A stretch of 64,000 nt of DNA, from assembly GCF_031143425.1 (NCBI RefSeq), contig NC_090442.1:425089776-425153775 (forward strand), read 5' to 3'. How positions within the stretch are numbered: position 1 is the first letter of the stretch; every line of letters begins with the position of its first letter. Below, in pieces: positions 20,500-33,299 of this stretch. This DNA comes from Pleurodeles waltl (Eukaryota; Chordata; Amphibia; Caudata; Salamandridae). Under the pieces are notes generated by a model, which worked only from the letters and a program-made list of their open reading frames with translations, ran no database searches and had not been told where the DNA came from. Position numbers and translations under genes: made by a program.

Positions 20500-23130
20500 C
20501 TTCCCCCAAAACCCTCATCCCCCCATTCCTATGTTTGTATGCTTTTCACATTAAACTCAGACCTATTGACCTTTCCAGTGCTTGTTGTTTCTATTGGTGC
20601 TTTGACCCCTGAGTCAGTGTAACAAGAACAGCGCCAAGGGTACCAAAGAGTAAATAATATTTGGCAGCTGCTAGAACAGGGTACCCGTATTTGACGTTTG
20701 TGAGGTTCTTGTCAAGAATTAGCGGTGGGTTGGTGCTGGATTGCTGAAGACAGCAATATAGAGTACTTGGATTTTGAAGAAAAAAATACATGCAGAGGTC
20801 ACGTGTGGCGAACACCGTTATCCCTTGCTGCCATATACACTGTATTCCAAACACGGCAGGACTTTGTACTCTTGTGTTTTGACAAGCTGCAGGGACGCTT
20901 GGCTAAGACTGTGGAATACCTGACAGGCCTTCTGTTTATTCTGCAGTTATAAACATTGACTTTAGCGCCATTTAGCATTACCTTAAATTAAGCAGAAAGG
21001 AAATCGGTAAAAAGGTCTGGCTTTTAATTTTTCCTCCTAATATCTCAGACTCTCCGTTGATGGTTTAATTTAAAGAAGAAACCGCCACCTCTACTCTGTT
21101 CTTTTAGCCCCAGCAATGAGCGCTAGCCACTGCAAATGGTACTTCTGATTGGAGATGTTAATATGTAGTCCGTTTACAAGCGTCCTTCACTATTTATGCA
21201 GCGATAATAATATAAAGCTCACAAACCATTTTCTGTTGTACCATCGGATCATTAACGTGGATTTGAGGCGGTGGTATTGTAGGCTAACACAGTTTGTGCA
21301 TGTTTAAGCACACAGACGACCGTTGTGTACAACAATAATACAACACGAAAATACTACAAAATACCGCAGCAATACTTCTACAGATTGGAACACACCGCAA
21401 CAACAGAACAGCAATGTAAAGCGCACCACACAACACAATATGTGTTACTATGGTGTATTATGTTACTTCATGTTGTGTTCCATTGCTGTTCTTACTTTGT
21501 TTCTATGTTTTGACATGTTTTTGTTGTGTTGTTATTTTCTTAGGTTTTGTCTTGTGTGATTGTTAGTTTAGTTTGTTGCCTGGGATTATTGTGCTTGTTG
21601 TCATGCGATATTTTATTATTATGCTGCCTGCTTTCCTTTATAGACTTCAACAAATGCTGCTGAGGTTTCAGCCAAAAGTAGCTCATTCCATTTGAGCGCT
21701 CTTGAACAACAGACATTTACCAACGACAAAGGTGGCAGCCAACCAGTGCCATAGTACTACTTCCTCTCTCGTCAACAGTAATCCAACAACTATGTCCCTG
21801 GCTATGCCTCAAAATATTTTTTTTCGTGCTCGCTGTGTATGATTTGCCCGTAGATGTCTAGTTTTATCAGATTACCCATACAGGATTGGGACACCATCAC
21901 TAAACTTGTTTAGAAAGTCCTATGCTGGGCAATTAATCTGGAAATATACGATAAAACAGGTGACTAAGAAAGATTAAAGGTAGACTATTTTCCATCTTTA
22001 TCAGATTGTGGTAATGTAGTAAACGTGGACTTCATTACAAAAAATGGTGCTGACCGTCGCTCAGCGAAGAGAGAGACCGCCATCAGAGAGGTGCTGCCAC
22101 CCCAATATGGTGTTCAGTGCAGATTTAAGCTGATGGGAAATGTCTTTTAGTGTGAATCTCTGCGGGCCAACACAATGAGGATGGGTGAGTCATAGGAACA
22201 AGGGATTTTTCCTCTTTCTGATTCAGCCTTATAGTGCCATGCAATGCCAATTCAGCATTATAAAGCTGTTACACTAACAGCACAAACCACTGAAGGTATC
22301 AGTGATGAGCGCTTGTACTGATGGCTCAGCTCTACAATATCCTATTCGGTGTGGTGGGACTCCATCCAACCTAATAAAGAGCCCACATTCATGTGGTGAG
22401 GTAGCATAAGGTCCCTAAACCTAGAGTCATTGCTGCTAGTAGGCCAGAGAACCACCAGGTGGATATGACCAGGACGGAAACGGTCCACTCTGCCTTTTTT
22501 AGAGTCCTGCTGCAGCAAAACTGGATTAATTTGCGTAATCCCTCTCTCTCTGCCTTGCACAAGAATTTAAGATTTGTGTATGCCAATAAATAATCTGTAA
22601 CGAGGGTCTGTGACTCTACTACGTAAATCAGAAGCAGTATTTAAATTGTAAATTGTCTGCATTAAAGAGGTCAAATATGAACTTTATTCTAGTATTATAT
22701 ATAATTTATTTCAATAACATTTTACATAACACACGGTTTATTGTTATATTAAAACCGTACTCGCACTGTAGACCTTGCTTTTTTGTGATGTGAGATGCCT
22801 GCGCATGCTGCACACAATCAATGCTTGATCAAAATGATGCCTGGTTTCTACTGAGTGCATGAAAGTTTTGCTGGGATTTCAGGAGCGGGAGTTTTCTTGG
22901 GAGTGATAAAGGAGCAGTCAGGAAAGTCCATTGCAAATGAGGTGGACATCTGCAAAGTAGTAGCTGCTGTACCCAAATGCTGCACACACTTATGTGAGCA
23001 TAATGTTCGCATACGTAGCGCAGAAGTAGTGCAGCAAGTATGGGCAGTTCATACTCACCCACACTTGCTTCGAAACCGAAAATTTATATTTTTCTAGTAT
23101 TCTGAATGCATAGGTGCAAGAATATATGCA
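20500..23130. other. No gene recognised
   Basis: 2.6 kb between the Gypsy element and LINE copy B. No coding or RNA signal that I can support. A loose inverted repeat lies at 21310-21560 (listed separately). Open frames are under 90 codons and uninformative. Confidence 0.6.
21310..21560. repeat. Imperfect inverted repeat, AACA-rich arm against TGTT-rich arm
   Basis: GAACAGCAATG near 21411 is exactly inverted as CATTGCTGTTC near 21480, and the surrounding A/C-rich left arm and T/G-rich right arm are roughly complementary for about 100 bases each. This could be a worn MITE. No target duplication was found. Confidence 0.35.
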
Positions 23131-23365
23131 TGTCAGTCAGTCAAAATAACTTTATTCGGCATATTGCCATAAAAGTACACATACATATATATGAATCATC
23201 GTAAAATACAGTACTTATTGCATAATTCAAAGGCAAGTCTCTTTGATCTACAAGTCAATAAAATCTAAGCTTACCACTTAAGCCTACTAAATTGATATAA
23301 AATAATAAATACTTATAAAATCGTATACAGCAGTAAAACGATATCTAAATTCCCTTAATAAATAG

Positions 23366-24067
23366 TCACGTTACTAATTCATATCGGTTCCTAATGGTGA
23401 TAGCGGATTTAATAAAACTTAAAATAGAGCTGCACATTTGTTTGGATGAAAGGCTTTGAATGCCAATCAATCCTTCTTTATAAGAGAAGGTGTGCAAATT
23501 ACGCAAGATAGGTAATAAAAAAGTTTCCCTAGGAGCTGAGTAGAGTGTACAAAATAAAATAAAGTGACAAGTACTTTGTTTTGAAAAATTGTCGCAAGGG
23601 CATGGCGGTAATGTTTTTTCCCACACGCATTTTGTCGGAAACGCCACTCTAAAATGGATCATATTAAATCTGAAAAGTACAAGTAAAGAATATAAAGAAG
23701 TGATCGGGAACCAAACAAAATAAGGTTCTAACGAATCTGAAGATGAAATTTGTATATACGAATTAAAAGAACTCAATTTCTCTGCCACTTGATATCTAAG
23801 GTTCATAACGTGCTCTTTGTATCGGAGTTTAACAATTTCTTTCACATTGACAGACAAGAGCTCTGGTTTGAAATACATAAACTCCAAATCCAAGTTTCGA
23901 AAACCATTTTGAACAGAATTTAGCCATGGAACTTTGTTAGAGTTTGCTAACGAAATGCAGTCTTTTATACAATCATGTGTTAGAATAGCCGCCGGATTTA
24001 ACCATATTTTTATCCATAACAAAAGTGGGGCAATATCTATCAAGTCTGTAAGGTAACAGATTCCCAA
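23366..24067 (-). pseudogene. LINE copy B ORF2 C-terminal region with Cys/His motif
   Basis: This continues the RT frame after a one-base shift. It is mostly helical, with a Cys/His block CPCDNFSKQSTCHFILFC near residue 155, followed by TLYSAPRETFLLPILR. The same block, weaker, closes copy A. Many LINEs end ORF2 with such a motif, thought to bind nucleic acid. Confidence 0.8.
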
Positions 24068-24071
24068 CTCC

Positions 24072-25850
24072 TCAATGGCATATAATATTCGCTACGTTCT
24101 TGGGCACCATAAGTAGCCGATGGAGAAATTTATTCTCTGCCAGTTGTAAAATGCTTGAACTGGCATATTCCCAGAGGCCACTTCCATAAGTCGCCGCTGA
24201 AACACATTTGGATTTATAGAGCGTGATGATCTGGTGAACCGGTCTGTGCCCTAATCTACGGGCAAAGCGGAAAATTGCTTCAACATTTCTTTCCAGTTGT
24301 TGGAGCTTAAAATTCAAGTGGAATTTCCATGACAGAGTGAAACTTAGGTACAGACCTAGATAACAAAAATCATTTACCTTTGTTAAGGTGTTTCCCACCA
24401 TTATAAAACATTTGGTGCGTGTGTTTTTAGGGCCGCAAATCATGACATGTGACTTTTTAAAATTAACTTTCAAATCAAGCTCTTGTGTGTGCGTTAAAAA
24501 AAGATCCAAAAGGGTCTGTAAGCCATTGGCCGTGCGGGCAATTAAAACGGCGTCGTCGGCATATAATAAAATCGGCAATTGTCTAAAACTCATCCTTGGG
24601 AAATCCTTACCATTTTGGGCTAAATAACTATACATGCCATTTATGTACAGCAGAAATAAAAAAGGTGCCAAAGTGCAGCCCTGTCTGACACCCAGATTGG
24701 ATGCAAGGGGATGGGATCTTTCGCCATGTTGTCCAAACTGAAGTATAATAGTAAAGTCAGAATATAAGCGTTTAATCAAATCCAACAGATCTTGCTCGAT
24801 CCCCATTGTATCCATTATTTCCCACAATTTTGCTCTGTTCACCATATCAAATGCACTGGACAGATCTATGAAGGCTAAGTGGATAGATATCCTTTTTGCA
24901 ATAACATATTTGCTAAGAATAAGGTGTAGGTTTAGGGCCTGATCCACTGTGCCTAATCCAGGCCTAAACCCATATTGAATTGGCGATAGAATGTTTGTCC
25001 TTGCAACCCACTCCTCAAGCCGGGTCAAAATGACGCTCCCCAGAATCTTTGCCGTGGAGTCAATGAGGGAGATGGGTCTATAGCAAAAGGGGTCAAGCCT
25101 GTTACCCTTTTTAAATATCGGGACAAGTATTGCCGTTAACCATGAGGAAGGGATAGCACTTTGAATAGCATTATTCAGAACATTTGTGATTAGTGGAACC
25201 CACAAATCAGGTAAAGATTTAAATAAGTCCACTGGAACCCCGTCGGGGCCAGGGGCTTTCCTTATTTTCATTTTATTTATTGCTGCGCTGATCTCATATG
25301 CCTCAAGTAAAATACCACTCTTGATTGGGATAGGAGTGGCCGAACATAGGAGGGCACATGCCTCCTCACCATAATTAGGTTTATTTACGGACTGAAATAC
25401 AGTTGAAAAATGTTCTACCCAGACCCCCTCTGGTATCAGACAGTCATCCTCCCTGTTTACCTGTCCTGAGAAATGTGGGTGATTAACCACCTTCCAAAAT
25501 TGAGAGGGGTCCCGCAATTCCATGGCTGCCATGAGATCTTCCCATGCGCTAGTGCATATTTCATTCTTTCTTTCCTCAAGGACTGACTTATATCGGCCCC
25601 TAGCCTGTTTAACTAAATCACGACTGAATGGAAAAGTTTTAATGGCTGTCTTTAGATCTCTATGGGCAGCCGTACAGGCCGAATTAAACCACCGCTGAGG
25701 TTTTGCGCCTTTGGAATGTTGGGCACACGTCAGTGCCTCAGAGATAGCACAGATTAAAGACTCAAAAGCAGTTATAAGATGGTCGCAAGTGGATTGCAGG
25801 GACAAACAAATATTAACGTGGAGCTTATTTTGCGTTATATAAGTTCTCAT
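24072..25850 (-). pseudogene. LINE copy B reverse transcriptase, 592-codon open frame
   Basis: An uninterrupted frame carries the full RT domain: linker (residues 1-170, with WFNSACTAAHRDLK), RT start NKMKIRKAPGPDGVPVDLFK, CYRPISL, GFRPGLGTVDQ, FIDLSSAFDMV with the first catalytic Asp, LGVRQGCTLAPFLFLLYING, and ILLYADDAVLIA with the catalytic YADD pair. The frame ends after NIICH at 24072. The protein continues in another frame at 24067, so a one-base shift separates RT from its C terminus. The domain looks enzymatically complete, but the element as a whole is broken. Confidence 0.92.
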
Positions 25851-26870
25851 GAAAAGTGTTAGGGTTTACTCTCTCCCATCTCATGCGGGGGCCAGAATTT
25901 CTTTTAGAAACCTCTTTCCCTTTAGATACTATCCTAGGTAAAATTTCCCTAGTTTTAAGAGCTAATTTTATGCTCAAGGGGTTATGGTCACTGGCACAAT
26001 GAGATTTGATTTTAAAATCCACCATTAAACGTGAAAGTGGAGGACAAATAAGGATAAAATCAATAATTCTGCCATTCGTACTCCCTGTATATCTGGGTAT
26101 TTCCCTTGTCCGACTATTTGTCATATCCCTTGCAAAAGCAAGATCAAATTTATAAATAAGGGTATTCAAGGCATTACCTAAATTAGAGTGGATAAAATGG
26201 GTGAGTGACTCTCTACCTTCTGTGGAAGCACCACATAAATGAGATAATTCATGATTGCACAATTGAACATTAAAATCTCCAACACAAATCATATAAAATT
26301 CCCTGTCCTGGAGTTTTCCAGCAGAGTCTAACAAATCTTTAAGCTCTTCAAGGCTTCCTGGCAGGGCGGTACTCGGAATATTATTATAAAAGTTTAAGAG
26401 TAAGAAGTCTTTCCGCCCGGTCATTGATAATAAAACCACCAAGAAAAAAGCAGAGGACCAGATCAAAGAAACCTCGATTTTTGGAAGTAGTAATGACACA
26501 AGTACCAGGAGCCCGCCACTTGCTCTGACCGTCTAGATGGAAGGGCTGGCTAGGATACTGAATAGTAGCCATCTAAATAAAAGAGTGCCGTATGCCAAGT
26601 TTCTTGAAGACAAATAATATCAAATGTAGATACAAACTCCAGCCATTCTAACTTTTCAGCTTTGGAACGAAGCCCAGCAATGTTCCAACTAATTAGGGAT
26701 AAAAGTTCATTACTCTGCTGGGACATTATCCCAGTCCCCTTAGTTATGGCCGTATCTGTTATATTCTGTGGTAGGCTAACTGGCTCATCAAACTCTGTAG
26801 GCAATTCCAAAAGTGTATGCCCTCCAACCAACTCATTTTCCTGTATAGTATCATTTATGCATGTCATCAA
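25825..26870 (-). pseudogene. LINE copy B APE-type endonuclease
   Basis: The enzyme nicks target DNA to start target-primed reverse transcription. The 26870-26550 piece holds the start of the fold (LLSLISWNIAGLRSKAEKLE, then FDIICLQETWHT with the catalytic Glu). After a frameshift, 26499-25825 holds YMICVGDFNVQL (GDFN), RIIDFILICP, and SHCASDHNPLSIKL with the terminal Ser-Asp-His signature. Another frameshift joins it to the RT frame. The catalytic motifs themselves are preserved, but the frame is broken. Confidence 0.88.
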
Positions 26871-26879
26871 TTAACTTAA

Positions 26880-27743
26880 ACACCAAACAAGTATGTATGC
26901 ACATTACCACATGATTTTGGGCTAACAAGAAGATATTTGTGACTACTGCACAGTCACGTTAGCCACCCTCGAAGGCGTTCATACTCATGGTGTACAAGTC
27001 TAGCTAATAACGGGTATAAGAGTGTGACATAGAAGAAACTCTTAATGGCCCTGCATTACATACACCCCACTGATTATACCCTAAAATCTCATTAAACCTC
27101 GAGTAATATGCAAAGCATGAGCTAATAACATTTGGCGCAAGCAAAACTAAATTCAAATTCTCACAATTCTGTAATTAAGATTGGTAAGAGTAAAACAGCA
27201 AGATGACCAGAAATTAATATTGCAACTGCTTCAAGAGTCTTTTCTTTAGGTGCACTGCAGACAAGTAGAGTTTATTATATTAGACCTTATAAGCATCTGG
27301 GCCCTTCATATGAGTTGTGTAGATTAGGGGAAGGTGATGGCCGCATCTCGTAAATATCAATACCTGGAGTGTTTTTTTTTTATAGGGTATGATAAATATA
27401 TTCTATTCCAAATTGTATTTACATGGGAATGATAGATACATGAATAATCTCTATTTAGTCCATCAAACTCAGCGCCTCACTTACAAGGCTCTTTTGCTGG
27501 CGTTGCGTAATTTTTTTATGCAGCGAAAGAGCAAGAACAACTCCATATCAACCAAGTAATGCTAGAGGCCTGTAGCGTCACTTTTTAGCCCACTGCATCA
27601 TTTTCACACAGCCTCAGGTTTGGCTGCATCAGATACCGACAATGATATGCAAAGTAGGTGTTCCCTCTTAAAATATATCACGCAGGACTGATGCAGCCAT
27701 ATTTACAAGCTTTTCAGAAAATGACGTACCCTTTTCAAAAGTC
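26880..27743. other. No gene recognised; possible left edge of a Harbinger element
   Basis: This is A/T-rich non-coding sequence. From about 27470 it contains repeated GCGTTGCG- and TGATGCAGC-like words that resemble, loosely and inverted, the sequence at 57.70-57.95 kb. That may reflect related transposon ends, but I could not align a terminal repeat. Confidence 0.4.
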
Positions 27744-28723
27744 GTGCAAAGCCTGCAGTGCATCAAAATAATAATGCCTGGTCAGATCAGCCTTAAGGTA
27801 CATAAGGAGAACAGACCCCAGTCAGTCTGGCAAGCTCTAGGACACCATGGAAGTACTCCTACTTCAGATTGGAGCATCAAGAAGACCACCATAACCACCA
27901 CCATCACTACTACAATGACCGCCACCCACACCACAGAGGCAGCACAGGAGAAAGTAGCGCATGTACCAGCAGTGTACCTCACTGATTACACTCAGGGAGG
28001 AAGAGGCAATCTATTACCATCTGCATAGATAGTCCAACATACAGCTTCTACACCTCATTGCACCCAGACTGCAGGCAATGAATGACAGGGTCACAAATGT
28101 CGCAACACAGACCAAGTTCCTGGCCATGCTTTACATGCTGGCCTCAAGGGCCTTCCGGACCACTGCAGCCCAAGAGTTTCACAGCCATCATTCTCAGCAA
28201 TCCTCCCCTCTGTCTTAAATGCCATTATCTGGCTCCCATCCCACCACATCTTCTTCCCCAACACCCAGCAACTGCAATAGGAAATCAAACAAGGTTTCTA
28301 TGCCATCACTGGCTTTCCACATGTGCTGGGTGCCATGGACTGCAAGTATGTGCAACTCGTACCTCCTGCTACAACTGCCAACCTATACCGGAACATGAAG
28401 CATACCCACTCCACCAAGGTACAGGCCATTGTTGACCATTGTGGGTTAATCCTTAATGTGGTGGCCAAATACCCTGGCTGTGTGCACGATGCCTTCATAT
28501 TCAGACAGTCCATTATCAACCAACGATTATAGGTTGGATAATATGGAACTGGCCTACTTGTAGGTAAGCAAACAGCAAGTACCTAACAGACACAATGATA
28601 AATAGATATGGGGACACAATACACAGATCACTGTCTGCCCACACATATAGGGACTGCAGGATGAGTGCTGTTTCACATACATGAACCATACTTCAGTTTA
28701 CATATGCAATGTAAATCACCCTG

Positions 28724-30743
28724 TGTTAGAAATGGGGTCTGTAGTTTGCAGTCAGTTTACACCCTGTCCAAGTAGGGACTCTCACTCTAGTCAGAGTAAG
28801 CAGGTCACACTCCTAAGATAACCCCTGCTCACCCTTTGGTAGCTTGGTACGAGCAGGCAGGCTTATCTCAGAGACAGTGTGTTATGTATTTGTACCCACA
28901 CTCAGTAACACAGTGAGAAACACTACAAATGGACACCACACCAGTTTAGAACAATAACAAATATTTATCTAAGTAAAACAAGACCAAACCAACAAAAATC
29001 CAACATATACAAGCAAAGATATGAGTTTTAAAGTATTAAATCCTGTAAAAGCTCTTAGAAACACAATAACTCCAACTGGTGTTATCAACGAGGCAGAGTC
29101 AAAGACATGACACGGAGTCAGGGATGTGAGGCGCCTCTGGAGCCGGTGCGGCATCGGCTCCATACTGATACGCAGGAGGTGAGGCATTGGTTCCTTACTG
29201 CTACACAGGGGAGGTGAGGCGTTGGCACCTTACGGAGGCAGCGGAGGTGAGGCAGCTTTGGCAGCGAGGCTGTGGCTCCTTCTGATCAGGCAAGGTCGAT
29301 GACCCCAGCAGATCACGGCATGATAAGGTGATTTCGCAGTGTCGCGGTCAAACATGGGGCCACAGGTGCCGCGGCGGAGTCAGTATCATGGATGTCGGTG
29401 ACATGGTAGTCTGGACTCACAAGGTTGCAAGAATTCAAAGGCACTGCGGCAGCATCAGGCCTGCTGTGTCGGACGGGGTCATTGAACTTCAGCAGGGACC
29501 ATGGCTTCGGGTACAGGCATCAGTTCAGAGTCAGGCAGCGGTGCCAGTTCTGGAGTCATCCAGTGCCGTTTTGCCTGATTTTTCTTGTTTTTCTGCCAGA
29601 CTTCACTCCCAAGGACCTGTGAGCTGGAGTGGGCACCTCTTGACAAGTCAGCATCCTCAGTAAGAAAACCCAGGGGCTGGCAGGTGAAGTCTTTGATGTC
29701 TCTGAGACTTCTTAACAGGAGGCAAGCTCAGTCCAAGCCCTTGGAGAAACTTCGCAAGCAGGATACACAGCAAAGTCCCGTGTTTGTCCTCTCCAAACTA
29801 GAAGCAGCAACTGACAGCTAACCCAGCAAAACATACACAGCTAAGGGGCAATACTCCTCCCAACACTTTAGCCCAGGTAGACCCATCCGGATATGCGGGG
29901 CAGACCTCAGCTCCCTTTGTGTGTCTGTCTACAGTGAATTCACAACCAGCCTGACTGTCATCCTGACGCAGACGTGTATTCAACAGCCAAGCAGAGGCAC
30001 AGAATGGTTAAGCAAGAAAATGCCCACTTTCTAAAAGTGGCATCTTCAAACGTAAAATCTAAAAACCAACTTCATCAAAAGATGTATTTTTAAATTGTGA
30101 GTTCAGAGACCCCAAACTCCATTCCTTTATTAGCTCTCAATGGGAAACTGCACTTAAAAGATATTTCAAGGCAGTCCCCATGTTATCCTTTTGAAGAGAT
30201 ATGTCTTGCAATAGTGACAACTGAATTTAGCAGTATTTCACTATCAGGACATGCACAGCATACCAGTGCATGTCCTACCTCTTAAATACACTGCACCCTG
30301 CCCATGGGGCTGCCTTTGGTCTACCTTAGAGGTGACGTACATGCAGTAAATGGGAAGGTTTGGACCTGACAAGTGGATACAATTGCCAGTTTGAACTGGC
30401 AGTAATAAACTGGACACAAAGGGCGCAATGCAGGCCTGAGGCATGTTTACAGGGCTACTCATGTAAATGGCACAATCAGTGCTACAGACCCACTAGCAGC
30501 ATTTGATTTACAGGCCCTGGGCACACATAGTTCACTTTATTAGGGACTTACTAGTAAATCAAAAATGCCAATCATGTATAACCAATCATAATCACAAATT
30601 ACACAGGGAGCACTTGCACTTTAGAACTGGTCAGCAGTGGTAAAGTGCCCAGAGTACCAAAACCATCAAAAACAGGTAAGAAAAATAGAAGGAAGAAGGC
30701 AAAAAGTATGAGGATAACCCTGCAGAAAGAGCCATTTCCAACA
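28724..30743 (-). repeat. Full-length 2.0-kb LTR
   Basis: Begins TGTTGGAAATGG and ends CCATTTCTAACA on the minus strand. It is related along its length to 45257-46726 plus 55131-55763. Two kilobases is long for an LTR. The 30442-30743 end is repeated, diverged, at 31637-31939. Confidence 0.75.
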
Positions 30744-31636
30744 CAACCCCCACCAGCCTAAAGCCAGGGTAGGCCAATCAATACCTTGCTGGACTTCCCT
30801 GCTTTGGGCGATAGAACCTGTACAACGGCCCACTACTGCAGGGGCTCTTGCCAGTTCTTCCCCTCTCTGAACCCAGGTGGATCCCTCTGTCTACACCCTT
30901 AAGGCCCACTGAACTAAAGCAGGGGGACCCCTTCTCCTCATCTGAGGACTCCATCTATGCAGCACCTGACTTTACCTTGCTCACAGATGCATCCCAGTAG
31001 GCAGACAGTACCACCATGGCCAACAGTGTGATGTGGCCCATTCCTCCTCCCAGGTCTGACTTCGGATCCCAACCCAGGGAAAACTCTGACCACGAGGATA
31101 ACAACCAACAGAGACCACTGACAGCTGTCAGTGTCAAGAGCTAGGCCCCAGGCCAACCCAGGTACTCTAGCCTCTGATGTTTCGAAAAGTGGGGGACAGT
31201 TGCCCCAGGTGCCCTCCTCCCTTTTCCACATCACCTCCCACCAGTTCAGGGGTGGTATCCTGAGACTGGTCACTCAACTTAGGGTCTGTACCCTCAGGCT
31301 GAGAAGAGGACAGGAGTGGCCTCTCCCTCCTCCTGCCTCTCTTGCTGGAGTCCTGTACCTTTAGCTTTGGAGGGGTACCACAGAAAACTAAACTATGTGA
31401 GTGCCTTTGCCGTCCACCCCTTCCAGTTCCCCTGACACTTGGGGAAACCCATTCCTCAGAAGGCAGTCTATGGGCATCTGGGGACTAACTATGACCCTCC
31501 TCTGGGCCATCTCCCAACCTTACTCTAAGGATACCAGAGCCATAGGGCGGAAGAAGTCCTCCCAATGTGCTGGTGTCACCCTGCACATCTGGCCGGTGTA
31601 CTGCTCTGGGGAGACAAGCCTTTCCACCATCCTGGA

Positions 31637-31939
31637 CATGTTTACAGGGCTACTCATGTACATGGCACAATCAGTGCTGCAGGCCCACTAGTAGTATTTG
31701 ATTTACAGGCCCTGGGCACACATTGTGCACTTTACTAGGGACTTACTAGTAAATCAAATAGGCCAATCGTGGATACCAATCATAATCACAAATTACACAG
31801 GGAGCACTTGCACTTTAGCACTGATCAGCAGCGCTAAAGTGCTGAGAGTACCAAAACCAGCAAACAACAGGTCAGAAAAAATATGAGGAAAACGGCAAAA
31901 GGTTTAGGGATAACCTTGCAAAAACTGTCATTTCCAACA
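31637..31939 (-). repeat. Truncated LTR (303 bp)
   Basis: Aligns with 30442-30743 from CATGTTTACAGGGCTACTC to the terminal CATTTCCAACA, with scattered differences. The abrupt break at 31637 marks the internal deletion. Confidence 0.8.
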
Positions 31940-33299
31940 CCCTGACATACATGTGAATATATCGCAAGCCAGTTTTGCAGAAGTTGCATGATGTAAAGGA
32001 AGACAGCCATGTATGGCAGGCAGGAAAGCTGCACAACTCTGTGTGCCAGGGAGGTGTACCATGTCCACTGTTCACATGCAAGACACATGGGCCATCAGCC
32101 ATGTAATGGCTCACACACCAGGGACTAGGTGCAAGCTGACAAACCATGGCCCACGGGCAGGTGACATGTAACTGTACAAATGTAAAATAATATGCAAAAT
32201 CACTCCCATCTCACTTATGTGATGTGTAATACTACACACATTCATCACTCACCTTCCGCAGAGGCAGCACGATCCATGTGTTGTGTGCACAAATTTGGCA
32301 CAATGCTGTCACATATGTACACATTGTTCCCTCACTGTGACATGCAACCATACCAGCACATCATGTCACTGTGCTGGTATGTGGAAGTGCATACTGTGTG
32401 GATGGCATCATGTCAACTGCCCTAGACAATATTGGACAATCAAAGGCATGGGCAAATGGAATGTAGGCCAGCATCTGGGGATGACCATGGACCCATGCAT
32501 GTTTCTGTGTCAGCCATGTCCAGTATGTTATCACCTATTGAGGCTGGACCTACAAAAAAGATTCACATTCTTTTCACATTTTGTCTCTCCACACATGTAG
32601 TGTGAACACATAAAAGTTGCTGAGTGGACTAGAGCAATAGGTATCAGCCACCACTAAAATCTGCTGCAGAAATATGGCAGTCAGGATGTTGAATTGTATG
32701 ATGTATCTGCTTATGCACTGCATTTGACATCATATAGAGTGAGTGAACAGGCCCCTGTAAACGTCAGCACACTGGCATGATTGACACGTCATGTGGTCAT
32801 AACTGGGAGAGTGCATGACAACACCATTACACATAACGCACATGGGCAAGACTTTTGTAAATATAGTTATACTAAACAATGACACTTACATTTCAACTGA
32901 CCTAGGATATGGGAACCAGCAGTGGGTGATGACACAATTTGCCAACCCACAGACTGAAGCAGAAAAGGCCTATAACCAGTCACACATCTGCACATAGAGC
33001 ATAGTTGAGCGGAGCCTTGGCCTGTTCAAATCCTGGTTTTGTTGCGTAGACCCTTTTGGGGTAGACTGTTGTATTACCACCCCCCCAGTCTGCAAAATTA
33101 CTTTGGCATGTGCTATGCTGCATCATACATGTGTGGTGCAGACAAATGTCTCCTGGAATTAACAACTGGGGGACCCAAGGGAAGAGAAGGAGGACAAGCC
33201 AACCATGATCATGAAACACAAAACATTGCTGCAGGTGCACATAGATGTGCCCACATTGTTCAAAATTTATTTTCATGAGTACATGCGACTAAAGGTATG

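Larger units (their letters stand above)
23132..26870 (-). mobile_element. LINE copy B, 5'-truncated, ORF2 nearly readable
   Basis: This non-LTR retrotransposon is on the minus strand and of the same family as copy A. ORF2 runs from the endonuclease (26870) to the C-terminal Cys/His region (23366). A 3' untranslated part ends in AATAAAGTTATTTTGAC followed by three TGAC units at 23132-23143. Short tandem repeats at the 3' end are common in LINEs that prime without poly(A). No ORF1 is seen to the right, so the copy is probably 5'-truncated, the usual result of incomplete reverse transcription. Only about three frame changes were noticed, so it is much younger than copy A. Confidence 0.9.
28724..31939 (-). 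mobile_element. Long-LTR retrotransposon, 5' LTR mostly deleted
   Basis: The element is flanked by CCCTG (28719-28723 and 31940-31944), a perfect 5-bp duplication. One full-length LTR (28724-30743) and a 303-bp partial copy of its end (31637-31939) surround about 890 bp of internal sequence. The LTR ends are TGTTAGAAATGG and CCATTTCCAACA, inverted copies with one difference. A purine tract TGGTGGGGGTTG, read on the minus strand, touches the full LTR at 30744, so the element reads on the minus strand and the deletion removed most of the 5' LTR plus the primer site and most of gag-pol. Internal open frames are too degraded to name. Confidence 0.8.
28020..33290 (+). pseudogene. PIF/Harbinger transposase, two exons split by a 4.3-kb intron
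   Basis: Harbinger (HARBI1-like) transposases are DDE enzymes that insert at TWA sites. Exon 1 (about 28020-28563) holds a broken N-terminal part (LPSVLNAIIWLPSHHIFFPN in one frame), then an open stretch from about 28290: GFYAITGFPHVLGAMDCKYV with the first Asp, and YPGCVHDAFIFRQ with the second. A donor TAG/GTAAGC stands at 28563/28564 and an acceptor CCTAG at 32901-32905, giving LLVG joined to YGNQQWVMTQF. Exon 2 has SIVERSLGLF with the Glu and an ACAMLHHT-like block. The triad is visible, but an in-frame stop occurs before SIVER and several shifts are present, so it is dead. The intron contains the LTR element at 28724-31939. Confidence 0.8.
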
